A stretch of 64,000 nucleotides of DNA. Origin: Paenibacillus terricola (GTDB lineage: Bacteria; Bacillota; Bacilli; Paenibacillales; Paenibacillaceae). This document shows, one piece after another, positions 32,365-40,138 of this stretch (position 1 is its first letter; each line of letters starts with the position of its first letter). The position numbers and the translations under genes were made by a program. The stretch lies in contig NZ_JACXZA010000005.1 of the NCBI RefSeq assembly GCF_014779765.1, positions 306,916 through 370,915 of the forward strand, written 5' to 3'. The notes under the pieces are model-generated. The model did no database searches and was not told the origin of the DNA. It saw only the letters and a program-made list of their open reading frames with translations.

Positions 32365-33321
32365 ATGAGTCGTACTATCATAGCTATGGGCGGGTATACG
32401 CCCGAGCAGCAAGCACGTATTCGAGAGGCAGCAACGGGCTGGGACGTTATTTTTGGCAAAGTCAAAGATCTCGATAGCCGCTTGTTCCGCGATGCCGAAA
32501 TTGTACTCGGCTACAGTCCTGCTGTAGAGACGGACGGCCTGCTGCCAGAGTCGAAGCTCCGCTGGATTCAAGGCTGGTCGGCAGGCGTCGATAAGCTGCC
32601 GCTTGATAAGCTGGCTGCAAGAGGCGTCGTGCTTACCGATGCGAGCGGCGTTCACCCGAATCAAATGTCGGAGACAACACTAGCATTAATGCTTGCTTTC
32701 ACACGCAATGTACATAGCGCAATCCGCAATCAAGTCGAAGGACGATGGGAGCTCTCGCGCAGCTATGGCGAGATTCACGGCAAGACGATTGGCATTATTG
32801 GCGCCGGCGAAATCGGTAATGAGCTTGCGACAATTTGCCGTGCATTCAATATGACTGTACTTGGCGTGCGCCGCAGCGGCAAGCCCGCAGATCCGTATGA
32901 TCGCATGTACGATATGTCCGGCTTAAGTGAAGTACTTGCCGAGAGCGATTATGTCGTTAATCTTCTTCCTCTAACGGAGGAGACGAATGGTCTGTTCAAT
33001 GCGGAAGTATTCGCGCAGATGAAACGTTCGGCCTTCTTCGTGAACGTCGGCCGCGGACCTTCCGTTGTGACCGATGATCTGGTACAAGCGCTTCGCGATG
33101 GCGTCATTGCCGGCGCCGGAATCGACGTTACGGAACCGGAGCCGCTTCCAGAGGGTCATCCGCTGTGGTCGCTCGACAACGTCATCATTACGCCTCATAT
33201 CGGCGGTCAGTCCGACCAATATAGCGCGCGTGTAGCTGACCTGTTCATTCATAATTTCAAGAGCTATATCGGGACCGGTCGTCCGGATCGGAATATTGTT
33301 GATTATACGCTTAGATACTAA
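32365..33321 (+). CDS. D-2-hydroxyacid dehydrogenase (NAD-binding)
   Basis: A 318-residue enzyme of the phosphoglycerate/hydroxypyruvate dehydrogenase family. The NAD loop is GIIGAGEIGNE (about 147-157). Catalytic residues are Arg in NVGRGPSV near 233, Glu in DVTEPEPLP near 262 and His in ITPHIGG near 280. The substrate is unknown; phosphoglycerate dehydrogenase is unlikely because no ACT domain follows. I start at ATG 32365, 7 bases after GGAGGG; the ORF extends upstream over a palindrome without a ribosome binding site. Confidence 0.9.
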   Translation: MSRTIIAMGGYTPEQQARIREAATGWDVIFGKVKDLDSRLFRDAEIVLGYSPAVETDGLLPESKLRWIQGWSAGVDKLPLDKLAARGVVLTDASGVHPNQMSETTLALMLAFTRNVHSAIRNQVEGRWELSRSYGEIHGKTIGIIGAGEIGNELATICRAFNMTVLGVRRSGKPADPYDRMYDMSGLSEVLAESDYVVNLLPLTEETNGLFNAEVFAQMKRSAFFVNVGRGPSVVTDDLVQALRDGVIAGAGIDVTEPEPLPEGHPLWSLDNVIITPHIGGQSDQYSARVADLFIHNFKSYIGTGRPDRNIVDYTLRY

Positions 33322-33370
33322 GTTTTTTCGCACACCCACCCAAACCCTCAGGGACGCACACCCTCCCAAA

Positions 33371-33580
33371 CCCTCCCTCTCCCGAGAGGGAGGGCCCCGA
33401 GGGCGGCTGCCCTCTGGACACCCGCAGGACTGGTCTAGGTACGTTGGGAGGATTCAGCTTGTGCAGCTGTAACTGGGTACGTTCGAACGTTCGCATACGA
33501 TTCGATGGTCCTGAGATTCTGTGTGCTGATCCTCGCTTTCGTCCCTTTGGGACACGCTCTACTGTAGGCGCTCCCGCTAG
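33371..33580. repeat. hairpin-rich dispersed repeat, copy between 2-hydroxyacid dehydrogenase and small gene
   Basis: Hairpins CCCTCCCTCT-ccc(g)-AGAGGGAGGG (33371-33394), GAGGGC-ggct-GCCCTC (33399-33414) and GTCCC-ttt-GGGAC (33541-33553). From about 33400 to 33580 it aligns with 39668-39866, with the shared stretches CCTCTGGACACCCG, GTGTGCT and GGGACACGCT. Preceded by ACCCACCCAAACCCT as at 8767 and 63929. Confidence 0.75.
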
Positions 33581-33582
33581 TC

Positions 33583-33732
33583 GATCCCTGCGGGATCTAA
33601 GACCGCAATTAGGGGCGATCCCTGCGGGATCTAAGACCGCAATTAGGGATGATCCCTGTGGGATCTGGGACTGCTGCAGGAAATGATCCCTGCGGGATCT
33701 GAGGGCGCAATTGGGACGATCCCTGCGGGATT
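33583..33732. repeat. five-unit 34-bp tandem hairpin array
   Basis: GATCCC-tgc-GGGATC begins at 33583, 33617, 33651, 33685 and 33718 (spacing 34, 34, 34, 33); the third has a tgt loop and the fifth lacks the last C. Linkers of 18-19 bases such as TAAGACCGCAATTAGGGG separate them. It ends 37 bp before a small gene. Confidence 0.88.
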
Positions 33733-33769
33733 TGAAACATACTTATTATTGTTAGGAGTGCTTGATCCG

Positions 33770-33985
33770 ATGTCGATTAATCGCCGTTTAATGACGGACT
33801 ACGATTTTCAAGAAGCGCTTGATAAGCAGTTGAAGCTGCGCGTTTTCCGTGACGATCATATGATCGAGAACGGTGGCGTGCTCGTCCGGTTCGACGACAA
33901 CACGGTCGTCATCCAAGCGAGCGTCAGCGACGTCTCCTACTACTCGCGCGCAGAGTGCGAGATATTCGAGCTGCGCAAGCGATAG
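33770..33985 (+). CDS. conserved small protein, 71 residues
   Basis: I do not recognise it. The protein is soluble with a helical start ('DYDFQEALDKQLKLRVFRDD') and two strands ('GGVLVRFDDNTVVIQASVSDVSYYSR'). It looks like a stable small domain. I start at ATG 33770, 9 bases after AGGAGTG; the reading frame continues upstream through the hairpin array, which is not protein-like. The array directly before it may affect its expression. It is closed by a strong terminator. Confidence 0.7.
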   Translation: MSINRRLMTDYDFQEALDKQLKLRVFRDDHMIENGGVLVRFDDNTVVIQASVSDVSYYSRAECEIFELRKR

Positions 33986-34007
33986 ATTGCGTACGCGGAA
34001 AAATACG

Positions 34008-34048
34008 GAGCCCTCACCATTGTCACGCATGTGACATGGTGGGGGCTC
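34008..34048. terminator. bidirectional terminator before the ABC-F gene
   Basis: GAGCCCTCACCA..GTCAC pairs with GTGACATGGTGGGGGCTC, between the small gene (23 bp after its stop) and the leftward ABC-F gene (stop at 34065). Confidence 0.8.
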
Positions 34049-34064
34049 TGTTCTTTAGCATACT

Positions 34065-36044
34065 CTACTTCCGCTTCTGCGCTTCGATCTGTTCGGCCAG
34101 CTCGTTGAGATACGTCCAGCGCTCCATCAGCTCTTCGAGCTTCGCTTCCAACTGCTGCTGCTCCGCGATCAACTGCTGAAGCAAGACGGAGTCGCTGCCC
34201 GACTCGTCCATCCGCTGCGCGACATTCGCGAGGGCGGTCTCCGTCTCCTCGATCCAACCGTCGATGGACTCGAAGTCCTTCTGATCTTTGTACGACATCT
34301 TCAGCGACTTCGTACGTCCATCCGAACCCGCATCCGCCGATGCGCTAGAAGCAGCGGCTGCGCTGCCCCCAGCTTGTTTGCCGCCGGATGCCGCGGAAGC
34401 GCCAGACGCTTTACCAACTGCATCATTGTCCGCTCCGTCCCGTGCACCGCCGCCCGTCCGTTCCTCATACTCCGTATAGTTGCCTGCGTGAATCGCGATT
34501 TCCGTACCGCCTTCGAAAGCGAACAGTCGATCCACCGTGCGATCGAGGAAATACCGGTCATGGGATACGATGTAGACAACGCCAGGGAAATCTTCCAGAT
34601 AGTCTTCCAATACCGACAATGTAGCAATGTCCAGATCGTTGGTAGGCTCGTCGAGCAGCAGCACGTTCGGCGCTTCCATCAGTACGCGAAGCAGCTGCAG
34701 CCTGCGCTTCTCGCCGCCCGACAAGCGGCTGATATACGTCCACTGCATCGTTGGCGGGAACAAGAAGCGCTCGAGCATCTGCGTTGCCGACACGCTGCTG
34801 CCATCCGCTGTCTTCACCTGCTCCGCGCCTTCACGGATATATTCGATGACGCGAAGCGATTCGTCCATCTCTTCGTGCTCCTGCGAGAACCATCCAATCT
34901 TCACCGTAGGTCCGATATCTGCTACGCCTTCTTCCGGCTGCAGGCGGCCGCCGATAATCTTGAGCAGCGTCGACTTGCCGCTGCCGTTGCGGCCAACTAT
35001 GCCGACCCGATCCTCGGGCACCGTCTTATAGGTGAAATCCCGGAACAACGTCCGGCCGCCGAAGCTGTGGCTGACTTGCTCGAGCTCGACGATTTTGCGT
35101 CCGAGTCGGGACGATGCGACCGATACGTCCATTTTGCCGCCAGCCTGAGCAGGTGCCTGAGCTTTCAACTCTTCGAACCGGTCGATGCGCGCTTTCTGCT
35201 TCGTCGTCCGCGCCTTCGCGCCCCGGCGAATCCAAGCAAGCTCGTTGCGCAGCAGATTTTGCCGCTTCGATTCCGACGCTGCTTCCCGCTCCTCGCGCTC
35301 CAGCTTCAATTCGAGGAAACGGCTGTAGTTCGCTTCATAGAAGAAGGCGCGGCCGCGGTCCAGCTCGAGCACCCGATTCGCCACACGATCTAAGAAATAA
35401 CGATCATGCGTAATCATAAGCAATGCGCCGCGGCGCTTCTGCAGCATCGCTTCCAGCCATGCAACCGACTCGTTATCAATATGGTTGGTAGGCTCGTCGA
35501 GAATGAGCAGATCGGATGGCTGTACAAGTGCTGCCGCCATCGCCGCCCGCTTCCGCTGACCGCCTGACAGGACGCCCATCCGCAGGCTGAAATCGTGAAG
35601 ACCAAGCTTGGACAACGCCATCTTCGCATCGCTTTCCAGCTGCCATGCATTCAGCTCGTCCATCTTCCCGTTCGCCGCCACCAGCTTCTGCTGCTGTGCT
35701 TCGTCTGCCGGATTCAGCTCAAGCGCCTCGAGTGCCGCATGATAAGCTCTGACCGCAGCGAGCTGCGGCGAATCGCCGCCGAGCGCATGCTCGAGAATCG
35801 TCTCTTCCGGATTGTAAGACGGATTTTGCGCCAGCATGCGCACGATTACACGGCCTGACATCGATACGGTGCCTGAATCCGCAGGCTCAAGTCCTGCAAT
35901 TACTTTCAGCAGCGTCGACTTACCTGTTCCGTTCACGCCGATAATGCCGACTTTATCGCCTTCCGCAACGCCAAATGAAATATCTTCGAACAGTGTTTTT
36001 TCACCATACGTTTTCGTCAAATGTTCAACAGACAATATATGCAT
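34065..36044 (-). CDS. ABC-F family ATPase (YfmR/Uup type)
   Basis: A 659-residue protein without membrane segments, with two ATPase domains. Walker A motifs are GVNGTGKST near 36 and GRNGSGKST near 350; signatures LSGGQ near 160 and LSGGE near 445; Walker B LLILDEPTNHID near 182 and LLLLDEPTNDLD near 468. The inter-domain linker (about 240-290) is charged. A Gly/Ala/Ser-rich low-complexity stretch (about 535-580) precedes a C-terminal coiled coil (about 590-655), as in Uup/YfmR. Such proteins act on the ribosome (translation quality control or antibiotic protection). No resistance gene is adjacent. MHILSVEHLTKTYG start, ATG 36044. Confidence 0.92.
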   Translation of the reverse strand: MHILSVEHLTKTYGEKTLFEDISFGVAEGDKVGIIGVNGTGKSTLLKVIAGLEPADSGTVSMSGRVIVRMLAQNPSYNPEETILEHALGGDSPQLAAVRAYHAALEALELNPADEAQQQKLVAANGKMDELNAWQLESDAKMALSKLGLHDFSLRMGVLSGGQRKRAAMAAALVQPSDLLILDEPTNHIDNESVAWLEAMLQKRRGALLMITHDRYFLDRVANRVLELDRGRAFFYEANYSRFLELKLEREEREAASESKRQNLLRNELAWIRRGAKARTTKQKARIDRFEELKAQAPAQAGGKMDVSVASSRLGRKIVELEQVSHSFGGRTLFRDFTYKTVPEDRVGIVGRNGSGKSTLLKIIGGRLQPEEGVADIGPTVKIGWFSQEHEEMDESLRVIEYIREGAEQVKTADGSSVSATQMLERFLFPPTMQWTYISRLSGGEKRRLQLLRVLMEAPNVLLLDEPTNDLDIATLSVLEDYLEDFPGVVYIVSHDRYFLDRTVDRLFAFEGGTEIAIHAGNYTEYEERTGGGARDGADNDAVGKASGASAASGGKQAGGSAAAASSASADAGSDGRTKSLKMSYKDQKDFESIDGWIEETETALANVAQRMDESGSDSVLLQQLIAEQQQLEAKLEELMERWTYLNELAEQIEAQKRK

Positions 36045-36206
36045 CGTTATTCACGCTCTTTTCCGTTATTCACAGCCAACATCCCCTTATTATAACATAA
36101 TCCCCTTCGGTCAGCCTGTCTGCCCAGCTTGCAATGCAGCCGTACGATCGCTTAAAGTACCAACTAGAAGCAACTAACAAGAAGCAACTTCGGACAGGAG
36201 AACGCT

Positions 36207-36947
36207 ATGATCCACTCTATTAGACCGATTACATATATGAAAATGCTGCTTATGCTGCTCGCCCTCACGCTTCTTATCACGCTAACAGGTTGTGCCAAAG
36301 GCGAGGCGGAGCTGCATGTCAAAGCAAACGGAACCGCTCAGCTTAATCTAGCCATCACGCTCGACAGCACTTTAATGCAAGCGATCAGCGGCGACTGGCT
36401 GTGGGATTCGATCAGCAGCGAGTTGTCCCAACATGGCTTCAAGGTCAATCCGGTGGAGTCCGCAAACAGCGGCAAGACACTGCGTGCCTCCCGTGAAATC
36501 GATCTTCGCAAAGGTGCAACCGTGCAAATTCCTGGCGTGGAGGTTACCCGTACAACAGAGCGAAACAGCTGGTGGTACACGACGGAAGCCGTATCCGCCT
36601 CTGTCGATTTGACGAAGCTCATCCCTGAGCAGTTAAGCAGCAAGCTCGATGATAAGCTCGCCTCATTGTCCCCGCTCGTTCGGAATTTGGCGCTCCGCCA
36701 GATTGGGCTCGACTTTAAGTTGACCATGCCGATACGCGCTGCCACTAACAACGCCGATATCGTATCGAATGGCGGCAAATCGTTAACCTGGCACTTGTCC
36801 GCCACGAAGGAGAACAACGTGCAAGTCGAGGTGCATGTTCCGAATATCCGTCATATTGCGATCGCCGCGGGCGCTGTCCTCGTTGTGCTCGCAGCCGCCG
36901 TGATTGTACTGGTACGGAAGAAACGCAGACGGAATCGATTGAAATAG
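36207..36947 (+). CDS. DUF3153-type membrane lipoprotein
   Basis: A 246-residue protein with lipobox LTGC (Cys29) after a hydrophobic signal (about 11-28), a beta-rich extracytoplasmic domain ('ELHVKANGTAQLNLAITLDSTLM') and a C-terminal transmembrane helix (about 211-234) with a basic tail KKRRRNRLK. This layout matches DUF3153 proteins of Firmicutes, of unknown function. The conserved 'SANSGKTLRASREIDL' strand is visible. CAGGAGAACGCT precedes ATG 36207. It is divergent from the ABC-F gene. Confidence 0.75.
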   Translation: MIHSIRPITYMKMLLMLLALTLLITLTGCAKGEAELHVKANGTAQLNLAITLDSTLMQAISGDWLWDSISSELSQHGFKVNPVESANSGKTLRASREIDLRKGATVQIPGVEVTRTTERNSWWYTTEAVSASVDLTKLIPEQLSSKLDDKLASLSPLVRNLALRQIGLDFKLTMPIRAATNNADIVSNGGKSLTWHLSATKENNVQVEVHVPNIRHIAIAAGAVLVVLAAAVIVLVRKKRRRNRLK

Positions 36948-36959
36948 TACGGGGCCGGT

Positions 36960-37134
36960 AGGTGAGATGGCTCATACACCTGCTGGGCCCGTCGATGGGG
37001 AGTTCCTTCTGTAGGTGCATAGCTGCACCTACTGGCATCCGCGATGGAAATTTTACCAACTGAAGGTGCACTTCTGCACCTACAGTCACCTGCGGCGTGG
37101 ATTTCGCCTGCTGTAGGTGTAGAAGTGCACCTAT
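36960..37134. repeat. tandem array of TAGGTGCA/TGCACCTA hairpins, period 51-53 bp
   Basis: AGGTG begins at 36960, 37013, 37064 and 37115. Unit 2 is a perfect hairpin (37011-37019 with 37024-37032, loop tagc), unit 3 AGGTGCA (37064-37070) with TGCACCT (37075-37081), units 1 and 4 imperfect. Linkers of ~33 bases are related to each other (GCGATGGAAATTTT against GCGGCGTGGATTTC). It fills the gap to the kinase terminator. Confidence 0.82.
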
Positions 37135-37157
37135 AATGTGATCGGTCTAGTCACACA

Positions 37158-37204
37158 GCAAAGAGAGCTGTCCCCAAGCGTATGCTGGTGACAGCTCTCT
37201 TTGC
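37158..37204 (-). terminator. terminator of the GAF-kinase-regulator cluster
   Basis: GCAAAGAGAGCTGTC (37158-37172) pairs with GACAGCTCTCTTTGC (37190-37204), 15 bp past the kinase stop. Confidence 0.85.
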
Positions 37205-37219
37205 TGTTCAAAACATCGA

Positions 37220-38374
37220 CTACAACACACTTCCGCCAGGACGACGCTTCGGCAGCACTAGCTCTACCCGCGTTCCTCGTCCGAGCTCCGAATGAACGAG
37301 CAGCGAAGCGCCGATGCCGCGCGCACGCTCCTCCATGCTGAACAGGCCGACGCCTTGCGATGGCGTATCTGCCGCAAACCCGCGACCGCTGTCGATGATG
37401 ATGGCCTCCACGGTCTCCGACAGCTCGTGAATGCTCACCGACAGCTCATCAACCCCCGCATAACGGGCAGCGTTCGTCAGCGCTTCCTGAATGACGCGAT
37501 ACATGACCGTCTCGCAAGCGGAATCTAGTCTGCCTAATAGATTGCAAGTGAAATGCACTTTGATGCCATAATGCTCGGAGTAGTTATCAATATAAGTCCG
37601 AATTGCCGGCACAACGCCCAGATCATCCAGCACAGAAGGGCGAAGCTCCCAAGCAAGCGAGCGGACATCCTCCATCATGCTGGAGATTTCGCGCCGCAGC
37701 GCGCCAAGCTCCTTATCGGACTCCGCCTGCCGGTCGGCGATCATCCGATCGACTCGAATGAGCAGCGTGAACAGACTTTGGCCGATGCCGTCATGCAGCT
37801 CGCGAGAGAAGCGTCTGCGCTCCTCCTCTTGAATGTTCATCACTTTGTTCATCATGCGCAGAAGCTGCTCTTCGGTCTCCTTCAGTTGCGTCACGTCATT
37901 GCGTATCGCGAGATATTGAACCGGCCGTCCCTCTTCGTCCAGGAAAGGGACGATCGTTGTTTTGACCCAGTAGAATGCACCGCTCTTCGCTCGATTGCGC
38001 AGCTCGCCCTGCCACACACGGCCTGCTGAGATCGTCTCCCACAGCCCGCGCATGTACGCTTTGTCATGATAACCGGAATTGATAAGGCGATGCGTCTTGC
38101 CTAGCAGCTCTTCGCGGGAATAGCCGGATACCCGGCAGAACATGTCGTTCACATAACGAATAACCCCATTGGCATCCGTAACCGCAATGATCGACGACTC
38201 ATCCAGCGCGAACCGCATACGCGACAGCTGCGCGAGCGACTGCTTCAGCCCTGCGCGGAACGTCTCGTCATCGAGATTGCTATCCAACTCTTCAAGCAAT
38301 CTAGCCACATTATCGCCGATTCCCGACTGGGATCGTTCCTCTGGCAATGTCGATTTCGGATCATGCTCAGTCAA
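37220..38374 (-). CDS. cytosolic PAS-domain sensor histidine kinase (HisKA_3)
   Basis: A 384-residue soluble kinase with no membrane segment. A PAS domain (about 50-165, '[43 protein letters not shown]') is followed by the NarL-type phosphorylated His in [13 protein letters not shown] near 191 and the ATPase with DSGRGF and GVGLFSME near 340-360. It lacks the four-Cys cluster of NreB, so oxygen sensing by Fe-S is not indicated, though a cofactor-bound PAS remains possible. The gene overlaps the response regulator by 8 bp. It is convergent toward a terminator and lies divergent from the adhE operon, so control of fermentation is a reasonable guess. Confidence 0.9.
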   Translation of the reverse strand: MTEHDPKSTLPEERSQSGIGDNVARLLEELDSNLDDETFRAGLKQSLAQLSRMRFALDESSIIAVTDANGVIRYVNDMFCRVSGYSREELLGKTHRLINSGYHDKAYMRGLWETISAGRVWQGELRNRAKSGAFYWVKTTIVPFLDEEGRPVQYLAIRNDVTQLKETEEQLLRMMNKVMNIQEEERRRFSRELHDGIGQSLFTLLIRVDRMIADRQAESDKELGALRREISSMMEDVRSLAWELRPSVLDDLGVVPAIRTYIDNYSEHYGIKVHFTCNLLGRLDSACETVMYRVIQEALTNAARYAGVDELSVSIHELSETVEAIIIDSGRGFAADTPSQGVGLFSMEERARGIGASLLVHSELGRGTRVELVLPKRRPGGSVL

Positions 38375-39020
38375 AATGCAGCAGCCCCTTCTTTACCGCA
38401 TATTTGATCAACTCCGGACGCGTCTTCAGCCCCAACTTCTCCATGACGTGGCTCCGATGCGTCTCTACCGTTTTGACGCTAATGATGAGCTGTTCTGCGA
38501 TGTCTTTGTTGGCATAACCCTTCGCCATCCACTCCAAAATCTCTTTCTCCCGCTCCGACAGCAGCTCATACGCATCCGGCTGCTCGCCTGCCCGAAGCCG
38601 CTGCACATAGTCGCTCATCAACCGTTTGGTCGCTGTAGGCAGCAAGTAGGCATTGCCTTCGGCAACGGTCTGGATGGCGGTGAGCAGCTCCTCGTGCGGC
38701 GAGTTTTTGAGAATGTAGCCGGAGGCGCCGGCATGAATCGCCCGGAACAAATATTCATCGTCGTCATGCATCGTCAGCACAAGCACGTATAAATCCGGCA
38801 GGCTGCTCTTCAGCTCCGCAATCGCCGTCAGGCCATCCTTGCCATGCGGCATGCTGAGGTCCATCAGCACCACGGTAGGATTCAGCTTATGCGCCAGCCG
38901 TATCGCCTCGTCCCCCTCGGACGCTTCGCCAACGACCGTCATCCCTTGACGCCCATCCAGCAGCATGCGAAGCCCAGAACGAACGACCGCATGGTCGTCC
39001 ACGATTAATAACGTAGTCAC
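38367..39020 (-). CDS. NarL/FixJ family response regulator
   Basis: A 217-residue protein: receiver domain with Asp54 in [10 protein letters not shown] and Lys near 107, and a LuxR-type helix-turn-helix (about 150-215: '[43 protein letters not shown]'). Start GTG 39020 with GGGAGGTAAGGGA before it. Translated with the PAS kinase through an 8-bp overlap. It is the only regulator next to adhE-pflB-pflA. Confidence 0.94.
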   Translation of the reverse strand: MTTLLIVDDHAVVRSGLRMLLDGRQGMTVVGEASEGDEAIRLAHKLNPTVVLMDLSMPHGKDGLTAIAELKSSLPDLYVLVLTMHDDDEYLFRAIHAGASGYILKNSPHEELLTAIQTVAEGNAYLLPTATKRLMSDYVQRLRAGEQPDAYELLSEREKEILEWMAKGYANKDIAEQLIISVKTVETHRSHVMEKLGLKTRPELIKYAVKKGLLHFD

Positions 39021-39053
39021 TCCCTTACCTCCCGCTATGAATTTATTTCTCTA

Positions 39054-39491
39054 TTATAGGCCATTCTGGCAAAATGAGGCGAGTGCGTTCGCAATATCCG
39101 ATTCGCTATATGGCACAGCGCTTCGACGTCCAACGATCAACAAGCCGGTCAACTGCCCTGTCCGGTCAAGGTATGGCAGCGCTATCGCCGCTAATAATGA
39201 CTCCGCTAAAAGCAGCGGCTCGCTTCTCGCACGGATCGCCGACCCTGCTGCGGCCCGTCCATTGTATGCCGCCGGTCTGCCCGACCGAATCGCCGTCGCA
39301 ATAAACCCGTCTCCTCTTGCACCCTTGAACGTCAGCTGCGCCGTTCGAGTGCTTGTGATTCCAGACAAACCTGCCCAACGCAGCTTCCCTTCCTCGTCCA
39401 GCTTCGCTATGCCGGCAAAATCGCTGCCCGTCTCCTCTCGCCAGCGGTCCGCCTGCATATCCGAAGCCGCGAACGTATAGCCCCCATTCAC
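39054..39491 (-). CDS. GAF-domain protein (NreA-like position)
   Basis: A 145-residue single-domain protein, similar in pattern to small GAF domains ('GSDFAGIAKLDEEGKLRWAGLSG', 'LLLAESLLAAIALPYLDRTGQLTGLLIVGRRS'). In staphylococci a GAF protein, NreA, precedes NreB and NreC in the same order as here and senses nitrate; this protein holds that position, but I cannot confirm ligand residues. The start is GTG 39489-39491, 8 bases after AGGGAGG; the longer ATG form has no ribosome binding site. It is followed 33 bp later by the response regulator. Confidence 0.7.
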   Translation of the reverse strand: MNGGYTFAASDMQADRWREETGSDFAGIAKLDEEGKLRWAGLSGITSTRTAQLTFKGARGDGFIATAIRSGRPAAYNGRAAAGSAIRARSEPLLLAESLLAAIALPYLDRTGQLTGLLIVGRRSAVPYSESDIANALASFCQNGL

Positions 39492-39664
39492 TGTGTGTTC
39501 CTCCCTAGTCCGGAGCGCCATTCGCTGTTCATATCCATTCTTGAAAGCGTTCCCATTCATTCGTCTAATGATTGCTTACTATCATTGTAGCCGTTTAATA
39601 CAGATATGTATGTCAGGGAATCTCCTGATTTTGAGGGGGCCACCCTATCCCTCTAAGAGAAGGA

Positions 39665-39890
39665 GCCAAGGGCTCTGCCCTCTGGACACCCGAGGACTCA
39701 CTTTGATACGTTAGTGCATATGCCCGCTGATGTCCCTTTGGGACACGCTCTACGTAGCATGTGACTAGATCCATTCGAACGTGTGCCTACATTTCGATGC
39801 GCCTGAGTGACTGTGTGCTTATGCTCGCTTTAGTCCCTGCGGGACACGCTTTACTATTGGCGCACCAGCACGATTGGTCCCTTCGGGACA
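39665..39890. repeat. hairpin-rich dispersed repeat between the GAF gene and adhE
   Basis: Hairpins AGGGCtctGCCCT (39669-39681), TGTCCC-ttt-GGGACA (39731-39745), GTCCC-tgc-GGGAC (39833-39845) and GTCCC-ttc-GGGAC (39877-39889... loop TTC). It aligns to 33400-33580 (CCTCTGGACACCCG, ATTCGAACGT, GACTGTGTGCT, GGGACACGCT). The rest of the 647-bp gap (39891-40138) must hold the adhE promoter; I saw no clear Rex or FNR site there. Confidence 0.72.
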
Positions 39891-40138
39891 CTAAACCTTT
39901 ATCAGATGGTGCAAAAGATAACCCACCTAAACAGTACAAAGTGGCAATCAAGAGCAAACCCTCACAATGCCCCTCCCCATAATCAGGTAATCTACGCGTC
40001 CTTTTTCAGGAGATCCCCCGATTCGTGCCTGATCACCTTCGTCGTATGATGATCTTGTAAGAGATGGTTCAGCCGCATTGCAGGCATTTCTGGCAACGAA
40101 GGCCGCTGGACCAACCAATGATGTAGGGGGAATCCGGT

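Noticed and set aside
33583..33732. CRISPR array
   Set aside because: The linkers are similar to each other and only 18-19 bases, the repeat is a full palindrome, and no cas gene is present.
33683..33769. Longer start of the 71-residue protein through the repeat array
   Set aside because: The extra residues are translated repeat (IPAG..); the ribosome binding site is at 33754-33760, just before ATG 33770.
34374..35393. Long open frame opposite the ABC-F gene (339 codons)
   Set aside because: Antisense shadow without start signal or family.
39891..40138. Rex or FNR operator before adhE
   Set aside because: No TTGTGAAATTATTTCACAA-like or TGTGA-N6-TCACA-like sequence found by eye.
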